Assembly (NCBI GenBank): GCA_963815305.1
Contig: CAWFFW010000002.1
Span: forward strand, 496,001 to 560,000
Reading direction: 5' to 3'
Source of the DNA: CAXBID01 sp963815305
GTDB taxonomy: Bacteria; Bacteroidota; Bacteroidia; Flavobacteriales; Flavobacteriaceae
Length of the DNA: 64,000 nt
Made by a program: the position numbers and the translations under genes. The notes under the pieces are model-generated. The model did not search any database, was not told the DNA's origin, and saw only the letters and a list, made by a program, of their open reading frames with translations. Positions 36,937-46,678 of the stretch are shown here, piece after piece (position 1 is the first letter of the stretch; every line of letters begins with the position of its first letter).

Positions 36937-37338
36937 TCAAATAATAAACACTTGATCTAAAACCTGAATATCGGCGACCAAATTTGGTGGAGAATAATTT
37001 TTATGAGGAATAATTTGTTTTTCTAAACCTAAAAAAAGATTTACATACGAGTATGTAAATGTTGTAATAAACTGCTGATGATTGAAATCTAAATCCTCTA
37101 AAGAAGAAGGTTTTAATTCATCTTGTCCTTTTATAACATCAACCTCATCTTTACAACAGGTTTTCTTCATTAGTATTTCTTGGGCTTCCATAGCGCATTT
37201 ATTACTCTCGGTAAAAATAGCAACATCAACTAAGATATCTCCGCAAAAGTGTTTTTCAACAGTAAAAGACACCGTTGAAAACAACACTAAAAAAGCGAGT
37301 AGTGTTGAAAAACCTTTATGTACTATTTGTTTTATCAC
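36937..37338 (-). CDS. HYC_CC_PP family protein
   Basis: A 133-residue exported protein with an N-terminal hydrophobic segment. It carries the three marks of the family: HFCGD (variant of HYC, near residue 30), KKTCCKDE (CC, near 61) and YSPPNL (PP, near 117). Function is not known to me; the cysteines, and the neighbouring TonB receptor and HMA protein on the same strand, suggest periplasmic metal handling. It is first in the three-gene group. Confidence 0.85.
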   Translation of the reverse strand: MIKQIVHKGFSTLLAFLVLFSTVSFTVEKHFCGDILVDVAIFTESNKCAMEAQEILMKKTCCKDEVDVIKGQDELKPSSLEDLDFNHQQFITTFTYSYVNLFLGLEKQIIPHKNYSPPNLVADIQVLDQVFII

Positions 37339-37396
37339 GATACGAAATTACTAAAAAAGTAAATCTTTATCCTTTTTTTTATCCAATCTTTAACAG

Positions 37397-37825
37397 TTAA
37401 TTTTTAAGCTTATGATAATAAAAAGCAGGAAGCAAAAGGATTAAAATGATAGGTTGAATTAAAAACCTCCGGATATTAAAAAACAAATAATAATCCTCTT
37501 GTTTTGGATTAACAACAAAGTATAAATACACTAAAATGAGTATAAAATAAGCAACAGTATAAATTAAGATTGAAAATTTGATAATGCTTTTATCATTAAA
37601 AAATACATATAAAATACCTAAAGAAATTATTGTATTTAACAGATAACGAATAGTTGTAAACGCTGTTACTTTTAATACTTCGCGTCGTGGACTATCCATA
37701 TATAAATAATCATTTTCAAAAAACGTTAAATAAGGATCGTAAAACAATTCATTCTCAAAAAAACGAATTAAAACTAACAACCCAAAAAGGATAAAGAGTA
37801 GACTATATTTAAGTGCTTTGTCCAT
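37397..37825 (-). CDS. Exosortase F system-associated protein
   Basis: A 142-residue membrane protein with about four hydrophobic segments and conserved-looking N-terminal FENELFYDPYLTFFENDYL. It begins inside the last 17 bases of the exosortase gene, so translation is coupled. Family members are always found with XrtF; the role is unknown and may be to assist the sorting enzyme in the membrane. Confidence 0.88.
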   Translation of the reverse strand: MDKALKYSLLFILFGLLVLIRFFENELFYDPYLTFFENDYLYMDSPRREVLKVTAFTTIRYLLNTIISLGILYVFFNDKSIIKFSILIYTVAYFILILVYLYFVVNPKQEDYYLFFNIRRFLIQPIILILLLPAFYYHKLKN

Positions 37826-38369
37826 TTTTCTGGTTTAATTTAGAAAAGCGATTCACCCAAAAAATCCACAATAAAAATACCATTCCGTAAATAATTAAGG
37901 GAAATATAATATGGTGTAAAACTTCAGATTGTTCAGGGTAATGATACAAACCCAAACATAAAACAACAATGCGCAATAGGTTAACCACATAAATTAAAAC
38001 ACTGCCCGTAAGAATATAAAAAAAGGTAGTTTTCAACGTTCCTGAAAAGGCTACTATAAACGATAAAAACAGAATAATGACACTCATAGAATTACAACCT
38101 TCTATAACGCGTCCTATATAATTTCCATTTAAAATAAGCAGCATTGATGGCTCATCGGGATGTGGCAAAACCTCTGTAACATACCCTAAAACGTTTAAAA
38201 TATTTTGAATTTGTTGTGCTACCAAATTGGTCATATAATCTGGATAAAACTTAGAACCATCAGAAAATTGTAAGTAAAATTTATACAAAAGCGTACATGA
38301 AATATATACCAACAAAAAAGTAAGTATGAATTTTATAACCGACTTGTATTTTACTAAAAGTAACTTCAC
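37809..38369 (-). CDS. xrtF: Exosortase family protein XrtF
   Basis: A 186-residue membrane protease/transpeptidase with several membrane helices. The catalytic triad pattern is visible: Cys in IEGCNSMSV (about 90), Arg in NLLRIVVL (about 130) and His in VLHHIIFP (about 150). By analogy with other exosortases it would process C-terminal sorting tags; no tagged substrate is visible in this window. It overlaps its partner by 17 bases and is divergent from the GAF gene. Confidence 0.92.
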   Translation of the reverse strand: MKLLLVKYKSVIKFILTFLLVYISCTLLYKFYLQFSDGSKFYPDYMTNLVAQQIQNILNVLGYVTEVLPHPDEPSMLLILNGNYIGRVIEGCNSMSVIILFLSFIVAFSGTLKTTFFYILTGSVLIYVVNLLRIVVLCLGLYHYPEQSEVLHHIIFPLIIYGMVFLLWIFWVNRFSKLNQKNGQST

Positions 38370-38438
38370 TAAAATTGTATAAAACAGAATACCGAAATTA
38401 AGTCTTTTTGAATACTTTTACCAAAACTTTTCATTCTT

Positions 38439-38894
38439 ATGACTTTTGAACAACTAAAACCGCAAGTCGCATCTATTATTTCAAATTCTGAAATAAGTAA
38501 AAATGAGCGTCTTTTAAAAGTTTGCGCATTACTTGAAACCCATATTAATTATTATAATTGGGTTGGTTTTTATTTTAGAAATGGCGATAAGGAAGAACTT
38601 GTTTTAGGGCCTTACGTTGGTGCGCCAACAGATCATACCTTTATTCCTTTCGGAAAGGGTATTTGTGGACAAGTAGCCGTTAGTAACCAAAATTTCGTGG
38701 TACCCGATGTTTCTGCGCAAGACAATTATATTGCATGCAGTATTACCGTTAAAGCTGAAATTGTGGTGCCTATTTTTGTAAATGGTAAAAATATGGGACA
38801 AATTGATATTGACTCTAACACACCTGATCCATTTACTGAAGCGGATGAGCGTTTTTTAGAGTTTGTTTGTGCTCAAGTTTCAGAAATCTTTTAA
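38439..38894 (+). CDS. GAF-domain protein, probable free methionine-(R)-sulfoxide reductase
   Basis: A 151-residue single GAF domain. Cysteines in GKGICGQVA (about 77) and NYIACSIT (about 105), followed by AEIVVPIFVNG, match the redox cysteines of the fRMsr/MsrC group, which reduces free Met-R-sulfoxide. A third cysteine near the C-terminus (FVCAQV) is not the usual one. It lacks any fused output domain, so a sensor role is less likely. It stands alone between the exosortase pair and a sulfatase. Confidence 0.85.
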   Translation: MTFEQLKPQVASIISNSEISKNERLLKVCALLETHINYYNWVGFYFRNGDKEELVLGPYVGAPTDHTFIPFGKGICGQVAVSNQNFVVPDVSAQDNYIACSITVKAEIVVPIFVNGKNMGQIDIDSNTPDPFTEADERFLEFVCAQVSEIF

Positions 38895-38960
38895 CAGTTT
38901 TTAAAACCATAATGGCTTTTGATTTGATAAAAAAGTAACCATTTAATAAAATTCAAACTT

Positions 38961-40400
38961 ATGTTTTTTAAACCAGCTTGTATGCCTACAATATTGATAT
39001 TGGTTTTTTTATTTTTTTCTTGTAAAAAACAAACCGAAGCCCCTTTAAAAAAACGCCCTCCAAATATCATTTATATTTTGGCTGATGATTTAGGCTACGG
39101 CGACCTAAGCTGTTATGGACAAAAAAAATTCCAAACCTCAAACATTGATAGGTTAGCATCACAAGGCATACTGTTTACTCAACATTATTCTGGCAGCACC
39201 GTTTGCGCGCCTTCACGATCTGCTCTTTTAACGGGTATGCATACAGGACACACAACGGTAAGAGGAAATAAAGAAGTTCGCCCTGAAGGACAATATCCTA
39301 TTCCTGATAGCACCTTCACTCTTGCAGAAGCCATGAAAAAAGCAGGATATACCACTGGAGCTTTTGGAAAATGGGGTTTGGGGTTTCCGGGGTCTTCAGG
39401 AGATCCAACCAATCAAGGGTTTGATACTTTTTTTGGCTATAATTGCCAACGTTTAGGGCATAATTATTATCCGCGCCATCTATGGCATAATAGAGATTCT
39501 ATTCTATTGAAAGAAAATTACGGTGAACATAAGGGAGTTTATGCGCCAAATTTAATCCACGAAAAAACGCTACAATTTATTGAAAACAATAAAAAAAATC
39601 CTTTCTTTTTATATGTAGCGTCTATTATTCCTCATGCCGAATTGGTAGCCCCTGAAAATATTCTTAAAGAGTATCGCGGAAAATACCTTCCAGAAAAGGA
39701 ATATAAAGGTTTAGACAGCGGATCAAATTACAGAAATGGTGGTTATGAATCTCAAGACGAATCACATGCTGCTTTTGTTGCAATGATTGACATTTTAGAC
39801 ACCCAAGTGGGAGACATCATGAAAAAGGTTGAGGCAGCTGGAATTGCTGATAACACCATTATTATTTTCACATCAGATAATGGTCCTCATACGGAAGGCG
39901 GAGCAGATCCTATTTATTTTGATAGTAACGGTCCTTTAAAAGGCTATAAGCGCGATTTATATGAAGGAGGCATTAGAGTGCCTATGATTGTGAGCTGGCC
40001 TGGAAAAATAAGCCCCAATACAAAAACAGACCACATATCTGCATTCTGGGATATGTTTCCAACATTTACAGATATAATTGCAGCTCAAAATCCTAAAGAC
40101 TTAGATGGCATCTCTTTATTGCCCACAATTTTAGGTAATACAAGTAATCAAAAAAAGCATGACTACTTATATTGGGAGTTTCATGAAAAAGGTGGCAGGC
40201 AAGCCATAAGAAAAGGAAAATGGAAAGCAGTAAAGTATGATGTTTTTAAAAACCCCGACGCACCATTTGAACTTTATGATTTATCAGAAGACATTGGAGA
40301 AGATCATAATATTGCTAACGAACATCCTGATATTTTAAAAGAAATGGAAGAAATTTTAAGAGGTGCAAGAACGCCTTCGAATGTGTTTAAGTTCAATTAG
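38961..40400 (+). CDS. Arylsulfatase family lipoprotein
   Basis: A 479-residue type I sulfatase with signal peptide and lipobox FFSC (Cys near 21), so likely on the outer membrane. The formylglycine signature VCAPSRSALLTG (Cys about 82) is intact; metal ligands are seen in ADDLGYGDL and FTSDNGPHTEG. It removes sulfate esters from an organic substrate, probably a sulfated glycan. The maturase that makes formylglycine is not in the window. No SusCD pair is adjacent, so this is not a typical glycan locus. Confidence 0.92.
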   Translation: MFFKPACMPTILILVFLFFSCKKQTEAPLKKRPPNIIYILADDLGYGDLSCYGQKKFQTSNIDRLASQGILFTQHYSGSTVCAPSRSALLTGMHTGHTTVRGNKEVRPEGQYPIPDSTFTLAEAMKKAGYTTGAFGKWGLGFPGSSGDPTNQGFDTFFGYNCQRLGHNYYPRHLWHNRDSILLKENYGEHKGVYAPNLIHEKTLQFIENNKKNPFFLYVASIIPHAELVAPENILKEYRGKYLPEKEYKGLDSGSNYRNGGYESQDESHAAFVAMIDILDTQVGDIMKKVEAAGIADNTIIIFTSDNGPHTEGGADPIYFDSNGPLKGYKRDLYEGGIRVPMIVSWPGKISPNTKTDHISAFWDMFPTFTDIIAAQNPKDLDGISLLPTILGNTSNQKKHDYLYWEFHEKGGRQAIRKGKWKAVKYDVFKNPDAPFELYDLSEDIGEDHNIANEHPDILKEMEEILRGARTPSNVFKFN

Positions 40401-40417
40401 TAAGTGCTTATTTTAAT

Positions 40418-40431
40418 AGTTGTTAACAACT
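40418..40431. promoter_or_regulatory. 14-bp perfect DNA palindrome upstream of purH
   Basis: AGTTGTTAACAACT is fully self-complementary with no loop, so it fits a dimeric protein operator better than an RNA hairpin. It lies 100 bases before purH. A -7 box TACTTTTG is at 40499-40506 but no good -33 box is seen. The bound protein is unknown. Confidence 0.35.
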
Positions 40432-40531
40432 CTTCCTTTTAGTTAAAAAATCAAGACCATTTTCCTCATTCACAAGGTGAAATTTTGCTTTTAATTACTA
40501 CTTTTGCGCCTTAATACACAACCCACTAAAA

Positions 40532-42064
40532 ATGAGCAAAAACAAAACCATTAAATCGGCATTAATATCAGTATTTAGTAAAGACGGATTAGAACCTATT
40601 GTAAAAGAATTAAACAAACAAAGTGTAACCCTGTACTCAACAGGTGGTACTGAGAAATTTATTAAGGATTTAGGTATTGATGTTGTTGCTGTTGAAGATG
40701 TAACGTCCTACCCTTCTATTCTTGGTGGGCGAGTAAAAACGTTGCATCCAAAAGTTTTTGGTGGTATTTTAAACAGACAAAATCATGATGGAGACGTTGC
40801 TGAATTAGCCGAATACCAGATTCCACAAATTGATGTGGTTATTGTTGATTTATATCCTTTTGAAAAAACGGTAGCTTCGGGTGCTAGCAATCAAGATATT
40901 ATTGAAAAAATAGATATTGGTGGTATTTCTTTAATTCGTGCTGCTGCAAAAAATTATGCTGATGTCATTTGCGTGTCTTCCGTTGATGATTATGCAGCGT
41001 TTTTAGAATTGATTTCTGCCAACAACGGAAGTATTTCTGAAGAAGACAGAAAACGTTTTGCAGGAAAAGCGTTTAATGTATCATCGCATTACGACACCGC
41101 TATTTTTAATTATTTTAATAAAGACCATAATGAAGCTGTTTTAAAAATTAGCGAAACCAACGGAAAGATATTACGTTACGGTGAAAATCCCCACCAAAAA
41201 GGGTTTTTCTTTGGGGATTTTGATGCGTTGTTTACTAAGCTCCACGGTAAAGAATTAAGTTATAATAACCTTTTAGATGTTGATGCTGCTGTAAATTTAA
41301 TGTTAGAGTTTAAAAATGACGCACCTACTTTTGCTGTTTTAAAACATAATAATGCCTGTGGTTTAGCGCAACGAGATACTTTACATCAAGCTTATGTTGA
41401 TGCCTTAGCGGGTGATCCCGTTTCAGCTTTTGGTGGGGTTTTAATTAGTAACAAAGAGATTGATTTGGCTACTGCTGAGGAAATACACAAATTATTCTGT
41501 GAGGTGGTTATTGCGCCTTCATTTGCTGCAGATGCTTTAGCGGTTTTAAAAGGCAAAAAGAATAGAATTTTACTTGAAATTCATGATGTTGAAATGCCTA
41601 AAACTAATGTGAGAAGTTGTTTAAATGGTGTTTTGGTGCAGGATAGAAATAATATTACTGATAAAGCGGAACATTTAAAAACTGTTACTAATACTGCGCC
41701 TACCAATAACCAAATTGAGGATTTATTGTTTGCGTCAAAAATTTGCAAACACACAAAGTCGAATACTATTGTTTTGGTAAAAGGCAAACAATTATGTGCT
41801 AGCGGAACAGGCCAAACTAGTCGGGTTGATGCGTTAGAGCAGGCCATACATAAAGCCCAATCTTTTAAGTTCGATTTAACTGGTGCAGCCATGGCAAGTG
41901 ATGCTTTTTTCCCATTTCCAGATTGTGTTGAAATTGCAAAAAATGCTGGTATTGCATCGGTAATTCAACCTGGAGGTTCTATAAAAGACCAATTGAGTAT
42001 TGATTATTGTAATGCAAATAATGTGACTATGGTGATGACGGGAACACGCCATTTTAAACATTAA
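40532..42064 (+). CDS. purH: Bifunctional AICAR transformylase / IMP cyclohydrolase PurH
   Basis: A 510-residue enzyme for the last two steps of purine synthesis: formylation of AICAR, then closure to IMP. The N-terminal MGS-like cyclohydrolase shows SVFSKDGLEPIV, STGGTEKFI and GGRVKTLHPKVFGGIL; the C-terminal transformylase shows RYGENPHQKG, LKHNNACGLA and SDAFFPFPD. Full length and intact. It precedes the cell-shape operon, separated by repeat copy C. Confidence 0.97.
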   Translation: MSKNKTIKSALISVFSKDGLEPIVKELNKQSVTLYSTGGTEKFIKDLGIDVVAVEDVTSYPSILGGRVKTLHPKVFGGILNRQNHDGDVAELAEYQIPQIDVVIVDLYPFEKTVASGASNQDIIEKIDIGGISLIRAAAKNYADVICVSSVDDYAAFLELISANNGSISEEDRKRFAGKAFNVSSHYDTAIFNYFNKDHNEAVLKISETNGKILRYGENPHQKGFFFGDFDALFTKLHGKELSYNNLLDVDAAVNLMLEFKNDAPTFAVLKHNNACGLAQRDTLHQAYVDALAGDPVSAFGGVLISNKEIDLATAEEIHKLFCEVVIAPSFAADALAVLKGKKNRILLEIHDVEMPKTNVRSCLNGVLVQDRNNITDKAEHLKTVTNTAPTNNQIEDLLFASKICKHTKSNTIVLVKGKQLCASGTGQTSRVDALEQAIHKAQSFKFDLTGAAMASDAFFPFPDCVEIAKNAGIASVIQPGGSIKDQLSIDYCNANNVTMVMTGTRHFKH

Positions 42065-42087
42065 TGTAAACTCGAATTTGTAGCACA

Positions 42088-42240
42088 CGTTAGGGATTGT
42101 TGTGGAAATCCTTTTTTGTGTTTTCTTGATATTTAATTTTATAACGTTTACAATAATTGTAACGTACTTGATGAGGCAATGAAATAAATAGAACACAAAA
42201 AAGATTGTAACATAAAGCCCGACCCGATAGGGAACGCCCA
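42088..42240 (+). repeat. Interspersed ~155-bp element, copy C
   Basis: Starts CGTTAGGGATTGTTG and ends GGGAACGCCC. TTTTTTGTGTT pairs with AACACAAAAAA, replacing the sequence of the same stem in copy D (GTGCTGA/TCAGCAC), so pairing is kept while sequence changes. It sits between purH and mreB; the rest of the 316-base gap is AT-rich and probably holds the mreB promoter (TTTG at 42289 and TATATTTA nearby). Confidence 0.85.
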
Positions 42241-42380
42241 AAAATAATTCGTTAAAATGCACTAAAATGATTGACTTTAATTGTTTACAAAATTTGAAGA
42301 CTTATAAAACATATATATTTATCAACTTTTATTACATTTACAAGATTCGTTTTTAAACCACTTAAAATTATTAAAAGCAC

Positions 42381-43409
42381 ATGGGATTTTTTGACTTCCT
42401 AACCGAAGAAATTGCAATTGATTTAGGGACTGCAAATACACTTATTATTCATAACGACAAAGTTGTTGTTGATGCACCTTCTATAGTAGCACGTGATCGA
42501 ATTTCTGGCAAAATAATTGCCGTTGGTCAAGAAGCTAGTTTAATGCAAGGTAAAACCCATGAAAATATTAAAACGATAAGGCCATTAAAAGATGGTGTAA
42601 TTGCTGATTTTGATGCGTCTGAGCAAATGATAAGTATGTTTATTAAAAATATACCTGCTTTAAAAAAGAAGTTTTTCACGCCTGCACTTCGTATGGTTAT
42701 TTGTATTCCGTCTGGTATTACTGAGGTTGAAATGCGTGCGGTAAAAGAAAGTGCCGAACGTGTTAATGGTAAAGAAGTGTATTTAATACACGAACCTATG
42801 GCAGCAGCTATTGGTATTGGTGTTGATATTATGCAACCTAAAGGCAACATGGTGGTTGATATAGGAGGTGGTACTACTGAAATTGCTGTTATTGCATTAG
42901 GTGGTATAGTTTGTGATAAATCGGTTAAAATAGCGGGCGACGTTTTTACTAATGATATTGTGTATTACATGCGCACGCAACACAACTTGTATGTTGGTGA
43001 ACGCACTGCCGAAAAAATAAAAATACAAATTGGTGCAGCTACCGAAGATTTGGAGTTGCCACCAGAAGATATGAGCGTACAAGGGCGGGATTTGTTAACA
43101 GGAAAACCAAAGCAGGTTTCTATTTCTTATCGTGAAATTGCCAAAGCTTTAGATAAATCTATTCTTCGAATCGAAGATGCTGTTATGGAAACTTTATCTC
43201 AAACGCCTCCAGAATTAGCTGCTGATATTTACAATACGGGTATTTATTTAGCTGGTGGTGGATCTATGCTTCGTGGTTTAGATAAACGTTTATCTCAAAA
43301 AACAGATCTACCTGTTTACATAGCTGAAGACCCTTTAAGAGCAGTAGTTAGAGGTACAGGTATTACACTTAAAAATTTACCTAAATACAAAAGTGTTTTG
43401 ATTAAATAG
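42381..43409 (+). CDS. mreB: Rod shape-determining protein MreB
   Basis: A 342-residue bacterial actin that positions the elongasome under the membrane. The actin-fold phosphate loops are visible: IDLGTANTLI (about 13), VDIGGGTTEIAVI (about 160) and LAGGGSMLRGLD (about 293). Full length. First gene of mreB-mreC-mreD-mrdA-rodA; mreC follows after 12 bases. Confidence 0.98.
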   Translation: MGFFDFLTEEIAIDLGTANTLIIHNDKVVVDAPSIVARDRISGKIIAVGQEASLMQGKTHENIKTIRPLKDGVIADFDASEQMISMFIKNIPALKKKFFTPALRMVICIPSGITEVEMRAVKESAERVNGKEVYLIHEPMAAAIGIGVDIMQPKGNMVVDIGGGTTEIAVIALGGIVCDKSVKIAGDVFTNDIVYYMRTQHNLYVGERTAEKIKIQIGAATEDLELPPEDMSVQGRDLLTGKPKQVSISYREIAKALDKSILRIEDAVMETLSQTPPELAADIYNTGIYLAGGGSMLRGLDKRLSQKTDLPVYIAEDPLRAVVRGTGITLKNLPKYKSVLIK

Positions 43410-43421
43410 CCAGAATAAATC

Positions 43422-44237
43422 ATGCAACAGATTATTAATTTTATAATAAGAAACAAAACGTTTTTGTTATTCTTGTTGCTGTTCTCTGTTTCTGTTTTAT
43501 TTACCATTCAATCGCATTCTTACCATAAAAGTAAATTTATAAGTTCGGCTAATTTTTTAACGGGAGGTGTCTATAATTCTATAAATAACCTATCTCAATA
43601 TTTCAATTTAAAATCTCAAAACGAAATACTTTCTGTAGAAAATAATCGATTAAAATCACTTTTATTCAATGCCGAAAACAAAAAAGATTCAGTATATATT
43701 GATAGCTTATCTTTTAATAAAAACTATAAGTTTATATCAGGCCATGTAATAAGAAATAGTTACTCTGCTTCAGATAATTACTTACTAATAAACAAAGGAC
43801 AAAACGATGGCTTAAAGCAGGACTTAGGCGTTATTTCAAACAAGGGTATCATTGGTATTATTGATAAAACAAGTCAAAATTATGCTACAGTAATTTCTAT
43901 TTTAAACACAACAAGCCGTATAAGTGCGCAATTGCAAAAAACAAATCATTATGGCTCGTTAACTTGGAATGTTAAAAATCCTAATATTGTTCAACTTACC
44001 GATATTCAAAAAAATGCTAAAGTAACTATTGGAGATACCATATCAACCTCGGGGCGCTCATCTATTTTTCCAAAAAATATTCTTATTGGAACTGTTGAAG
44101 ATTTTAAATTAGACGTTGCTGAAAATTATTATGAAATTGACGTTAAACTATTTAACGACATGACTAATATTGAGCATGTTTACATTATAGAAAATACCGA
44201 CATAGAAGAAATTACTAATTTATTGAAACCTAACTAA
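43422..44237 (+). CDS. mreC: Rod shape-determining protein MreC
   Basis: A 271-residue inner membrane protein: one N-terminal helix (about 12-29), a coiled coil (about 60-85, LKSQNEILSVENNRLKSLL) and the periplasmic MreC beta domain (INKGQNDGLKQDLGVISNKGIIGII). It links MreB and MreD to PBP2. It abuts mreD with no gap. Confidence 0.95.
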   Translation: MQQIINFIIRNKTFLLFLLLFSVSVLFTIQSHSYHKSKFISSANFLTGGVYNSINNLSQYFNLKSQNEILSVENNRLKSLLFNAENKKDSVYIDSLSFNKNYKFISGHVIRNSYSASDNYLLINKGQNDGLKQDLGVISNKGIIGIIDKTSQNYATVISILNTTSRISAQLQKTNHYGSLTWNVKNPNIVQLTDIQKNAKVTIGDTISTSGRSSIFPKNILIGTVEDFKLDVAENYYEIDVKLFNDMTNIEHVYIIENTDIEEITNLLKPN

Positions 44238-44744
44238 ATGAATAGTATTGTTTCGTTAAATAGTCTTCGATTTGCAGTACTTGTGTTATTGCAAGTACTA
44301 ATTTGTAATCATATAAATTTTATGGGCTATATTAATCCCTATATTTATATATTATTTATTGTTCTATACCCCACAAAAAACAATCGTCTTATACTTATAG
44401 TTTTAAGTTTTTTACTTGGTTTATCTATTGATTTATTTTCAGATTCAGGTGGTACACATGCAGCGGCATCCGTTTTTATTGCTTACATAAGGCCCGTTAT
44501 TTTAAGATATGCCTTTGGAGTACAATATGAAAACTATGCTATAAAATTTCAGAATGTAGAATTTGGAGCAAAACTAACTTATATTACACTGTTAACATTA
44601 CTTCACCATATTGTTTTATTTTCTTTAGAAATATTTAGTATTTCTAGAATACTTTTAATGCTTCAAAAATCGTTATTCTCAAGTATATTTACTATTTTAT
44701 TATGCTTTTTAATAACTACTATTTTTAGTCGAAAAACCAAATGA
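44238..44744 (+). CDS. mreD: Rod shape-determining protein MreD
   Basis: A 168-residue inner membrane protein with about five hydrophobic helices; FLLGLSIDLFSDSGGTHAAASVFIAYIRP is the conserved family region. Its stop overlaps the mrdA start by four bases (ATGA). It belongs to the elongasome complex with MreC. Confidence 0.93.
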   Translation: MNSIVSLNSLRFAVLVLLQVLICNHINFMGYINPYIYILFIVLYPTKNNRLILIVLSFLLGLSIDLFSDSGGTHAAASVFIAYIRPVILRYAFGVQYENYAIKFQNVEFGAKLTYITLLTLLHHIVLFSLEIFSISRILLMLQKSLFSSIFTILLCFLITTIFSRKTK

Positions 44745-46678
44745 GACAATTTTTACTTTTTTTTTCAATCATTCTTGTAGGCCTGTTGTTTTTATCACGA
44801 CTTTTCTACTTGCAAGTTTATAGCTCAAATGAACATAATTTATTAGATGATAATGCCATTAGAAAAGTTTATGATTACCCAAAACGCGGTTTTGTTTATG
44901 ACAGAAATGGCAAATTATTAGTCGCCAATCAGCCATCCTACGATGTAATGGTTATACCTAGAGAAGTTGAAGAATTTGATGTTCAAGAATTTTGTAAACT
45001 TTTAAAAATAGATGAAGAAGAGTACAATAAAAAACTAAAACGTGCCTATACGTATTCACCTAGGTTACCTTCAGTTTTTATATCGCATTTATCAAAAAAG
45101 GATTATGCCATATTACAAGAAAAAATGCGAAAATTTGGTGGTTTTTACATTCAAAAACGCTCTTTACGCCATTATGAAATCTCCATTGGTGCTAACGTTT
45201 TAGGAGATATAGGTGAAGTTAACAATGGTGATTTAAAAAAAGACCAATATTATGAATCGGGAGATTTAAAAGGTAAACAAGGTGTTGAGGCTTCTTATGA
45301 AGAAATACTTAGAGGTGTAAAAGGGATTAAACATATTTTAAGAGATCGATTTAATAGAAATATCGGGCCTTTTAAAGAAGGAAAATATGATACATTACCC
45401 AAACAAGGTAAAGATATTACCATAACGATTGATGCCGATTTACAAGCCTATGGCGAATTGTTGATGAAAAACAAACGTGGCGGCGTAATCGCTATTGAGC
45501 CTGCAACGGGAGAAATACTGGCCATGATTTCTGCGCCATCTTACGACCCCAATATTTTGGTTGGTAGAGACCGCTCGAAAAATTTTACAACACTTTATTA
45601 TGATACCATAGCTAAACCTTTATTTGATAGAGGTTTGAAAGCACAATATCCTCCAGGATCACCTTTTAAAGTCTTAAATGCCTTAGTGGGACTACAAGAA
45701 CAGGTGGTTACAACTGACGAAAAATTTGGTTGTAGAATGGGCTATTATTTGGGCAGCAGAAAACTTACAGGATGTCATCATCACAGAACACCGTTAGATA
45801 TGAATGACGGTATAGCACAATCATGTAATTCGTATTTTGCTAATGTTTATAGAAGAATAATTGATAAATATGACAAACCCCACAAAGGTATGGATGTTTG
45901 GAGTAACCATATTAAAAGTTTTGGTCTGGGAAATTATTTGGGCTACGACTTAAAAATTGGAAACAAAGGACGTATTCCAGATGGCGATTTTTACGATAAT
46001 TGGTATGGAAAAAACAGGTGGGCTTCAACGTATAATATTTCTAATGCTATTGGACAAGGTGAAGTAGAAGCTACTCCTATTCAATTGGCAAATATGGTTG
46101 CAGCTATAGCCAATAGAGGTTACTATTATACCCCTCACATTATTAAATCTATTGAAGGTGAAACTATTGATGAAAATTATACAACACCGAAATATACCAC
46201 TATCAAAAAAGAACATTTTCAACCAGTAGTACAAGGCATGTTCGATGTTTTTAACAAAGGTACTGCAGCATCATTAAGAGTAAAAGATATTGAAATATGT
46301 GGTAAAACAGGAACTGCCGAAAATTTTATGAAAATTGATAGTTTAAAAACACAATTAACAGACCATTCTATATTTGTGGCTTTTGCACCAAAAGATAACC
46401 CTAAAATAGCCATTGCGGTATTTGTAGAAAATGGGTATTGGGGAAGCCGTTATGCTGGAAAAATAGCTAGTTTAATGATTGAAAAACATATTAAAGGAGA
46501 GATAACTAGAATAGATTTAGAAGAATGGCTTTTAAAACATACGTTGGAAGCTGAATATGCAAAGCCACATAGTGGAGCGCCATTTAAAATAAATCAAGAC
46601 ATAACGCAAATTGTAGACGAAAAAGAATATTACAAATTGAAACAACAACTCAATTATTTAAAAAACAGTTCTAATTAA
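44741..46678 (+). CDS. mrdA: Penicillin-binding protein 2 (elongasome transpeptidase)
   Basis: A 645-residue class B PBP with one N-terminal membrane helix, a dimerisation domain (RGFVYDRNGKLLVANQPSYDVMVIP) and a transpeptidase domain. The SxxK motif is SPFK (about 305), SxN is SCN (about 360) and KTG is GKTGTAEN (about 521). All catalytic motifs are intact. It cross-links glycan strands made by its SEDS partner RodA, whose gene begins at its stop codon (TAATG). Confidence 0.96.
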   Translation: MRQFLLFFSIILVGLLFLSRLFYLQVYSSNEHNLLDDNAIRKVYDYPKRGFVYDRNGKLLVANQPSYDVMVIPREVEEFDVQEFCKLLKIDEEEYNKKLKRAYTYSPRLPSVFISHLSKKDYAILQEKMRKFGGFYIQKRSLRHYEISIGANVLGDIGEVNNGDLKKDQYYESGDLKGKQGVEASYEEILRGVKGIKHILRDRFNRNIGPFKEGKYDTLPKQGKDITITIDADLQAYGELLMKNKRGGVIAIEPATGEILAMISAPSYDPNILVGRDRSKNFTTLYYDTIAKPLFDRGLKAQYPPGSPFKVLNALVGLQEQVVTTDEKFGCRMGYYLGSRKLTGCHHHRTPLDMNDGIAQSCNSYFANVYRRIIDKYDKPHKGMDVWSNHIKSFGLGNYLGYDLKIGNKGRIPDGDFYDNWYGKNRWASTYNISNAIGQGEVEATPIQLANMVAAIANRGYYYTPHIIKSIEGETIDENYTTPKYTTIKKEHFQPVVQGMFDVFNKGTAASLRVKDIEICGKTGTAENFMKIDSLKTQLTDHSIFVAFAPKDNPKIAIAVFVENGYWGSRYAGKIASLMIEKHIKGEITRIDLEEWLLKHTLEAEYAKPHSGAPFKINQDITQIVDEKEYYKLKQQLNYLKNSSN

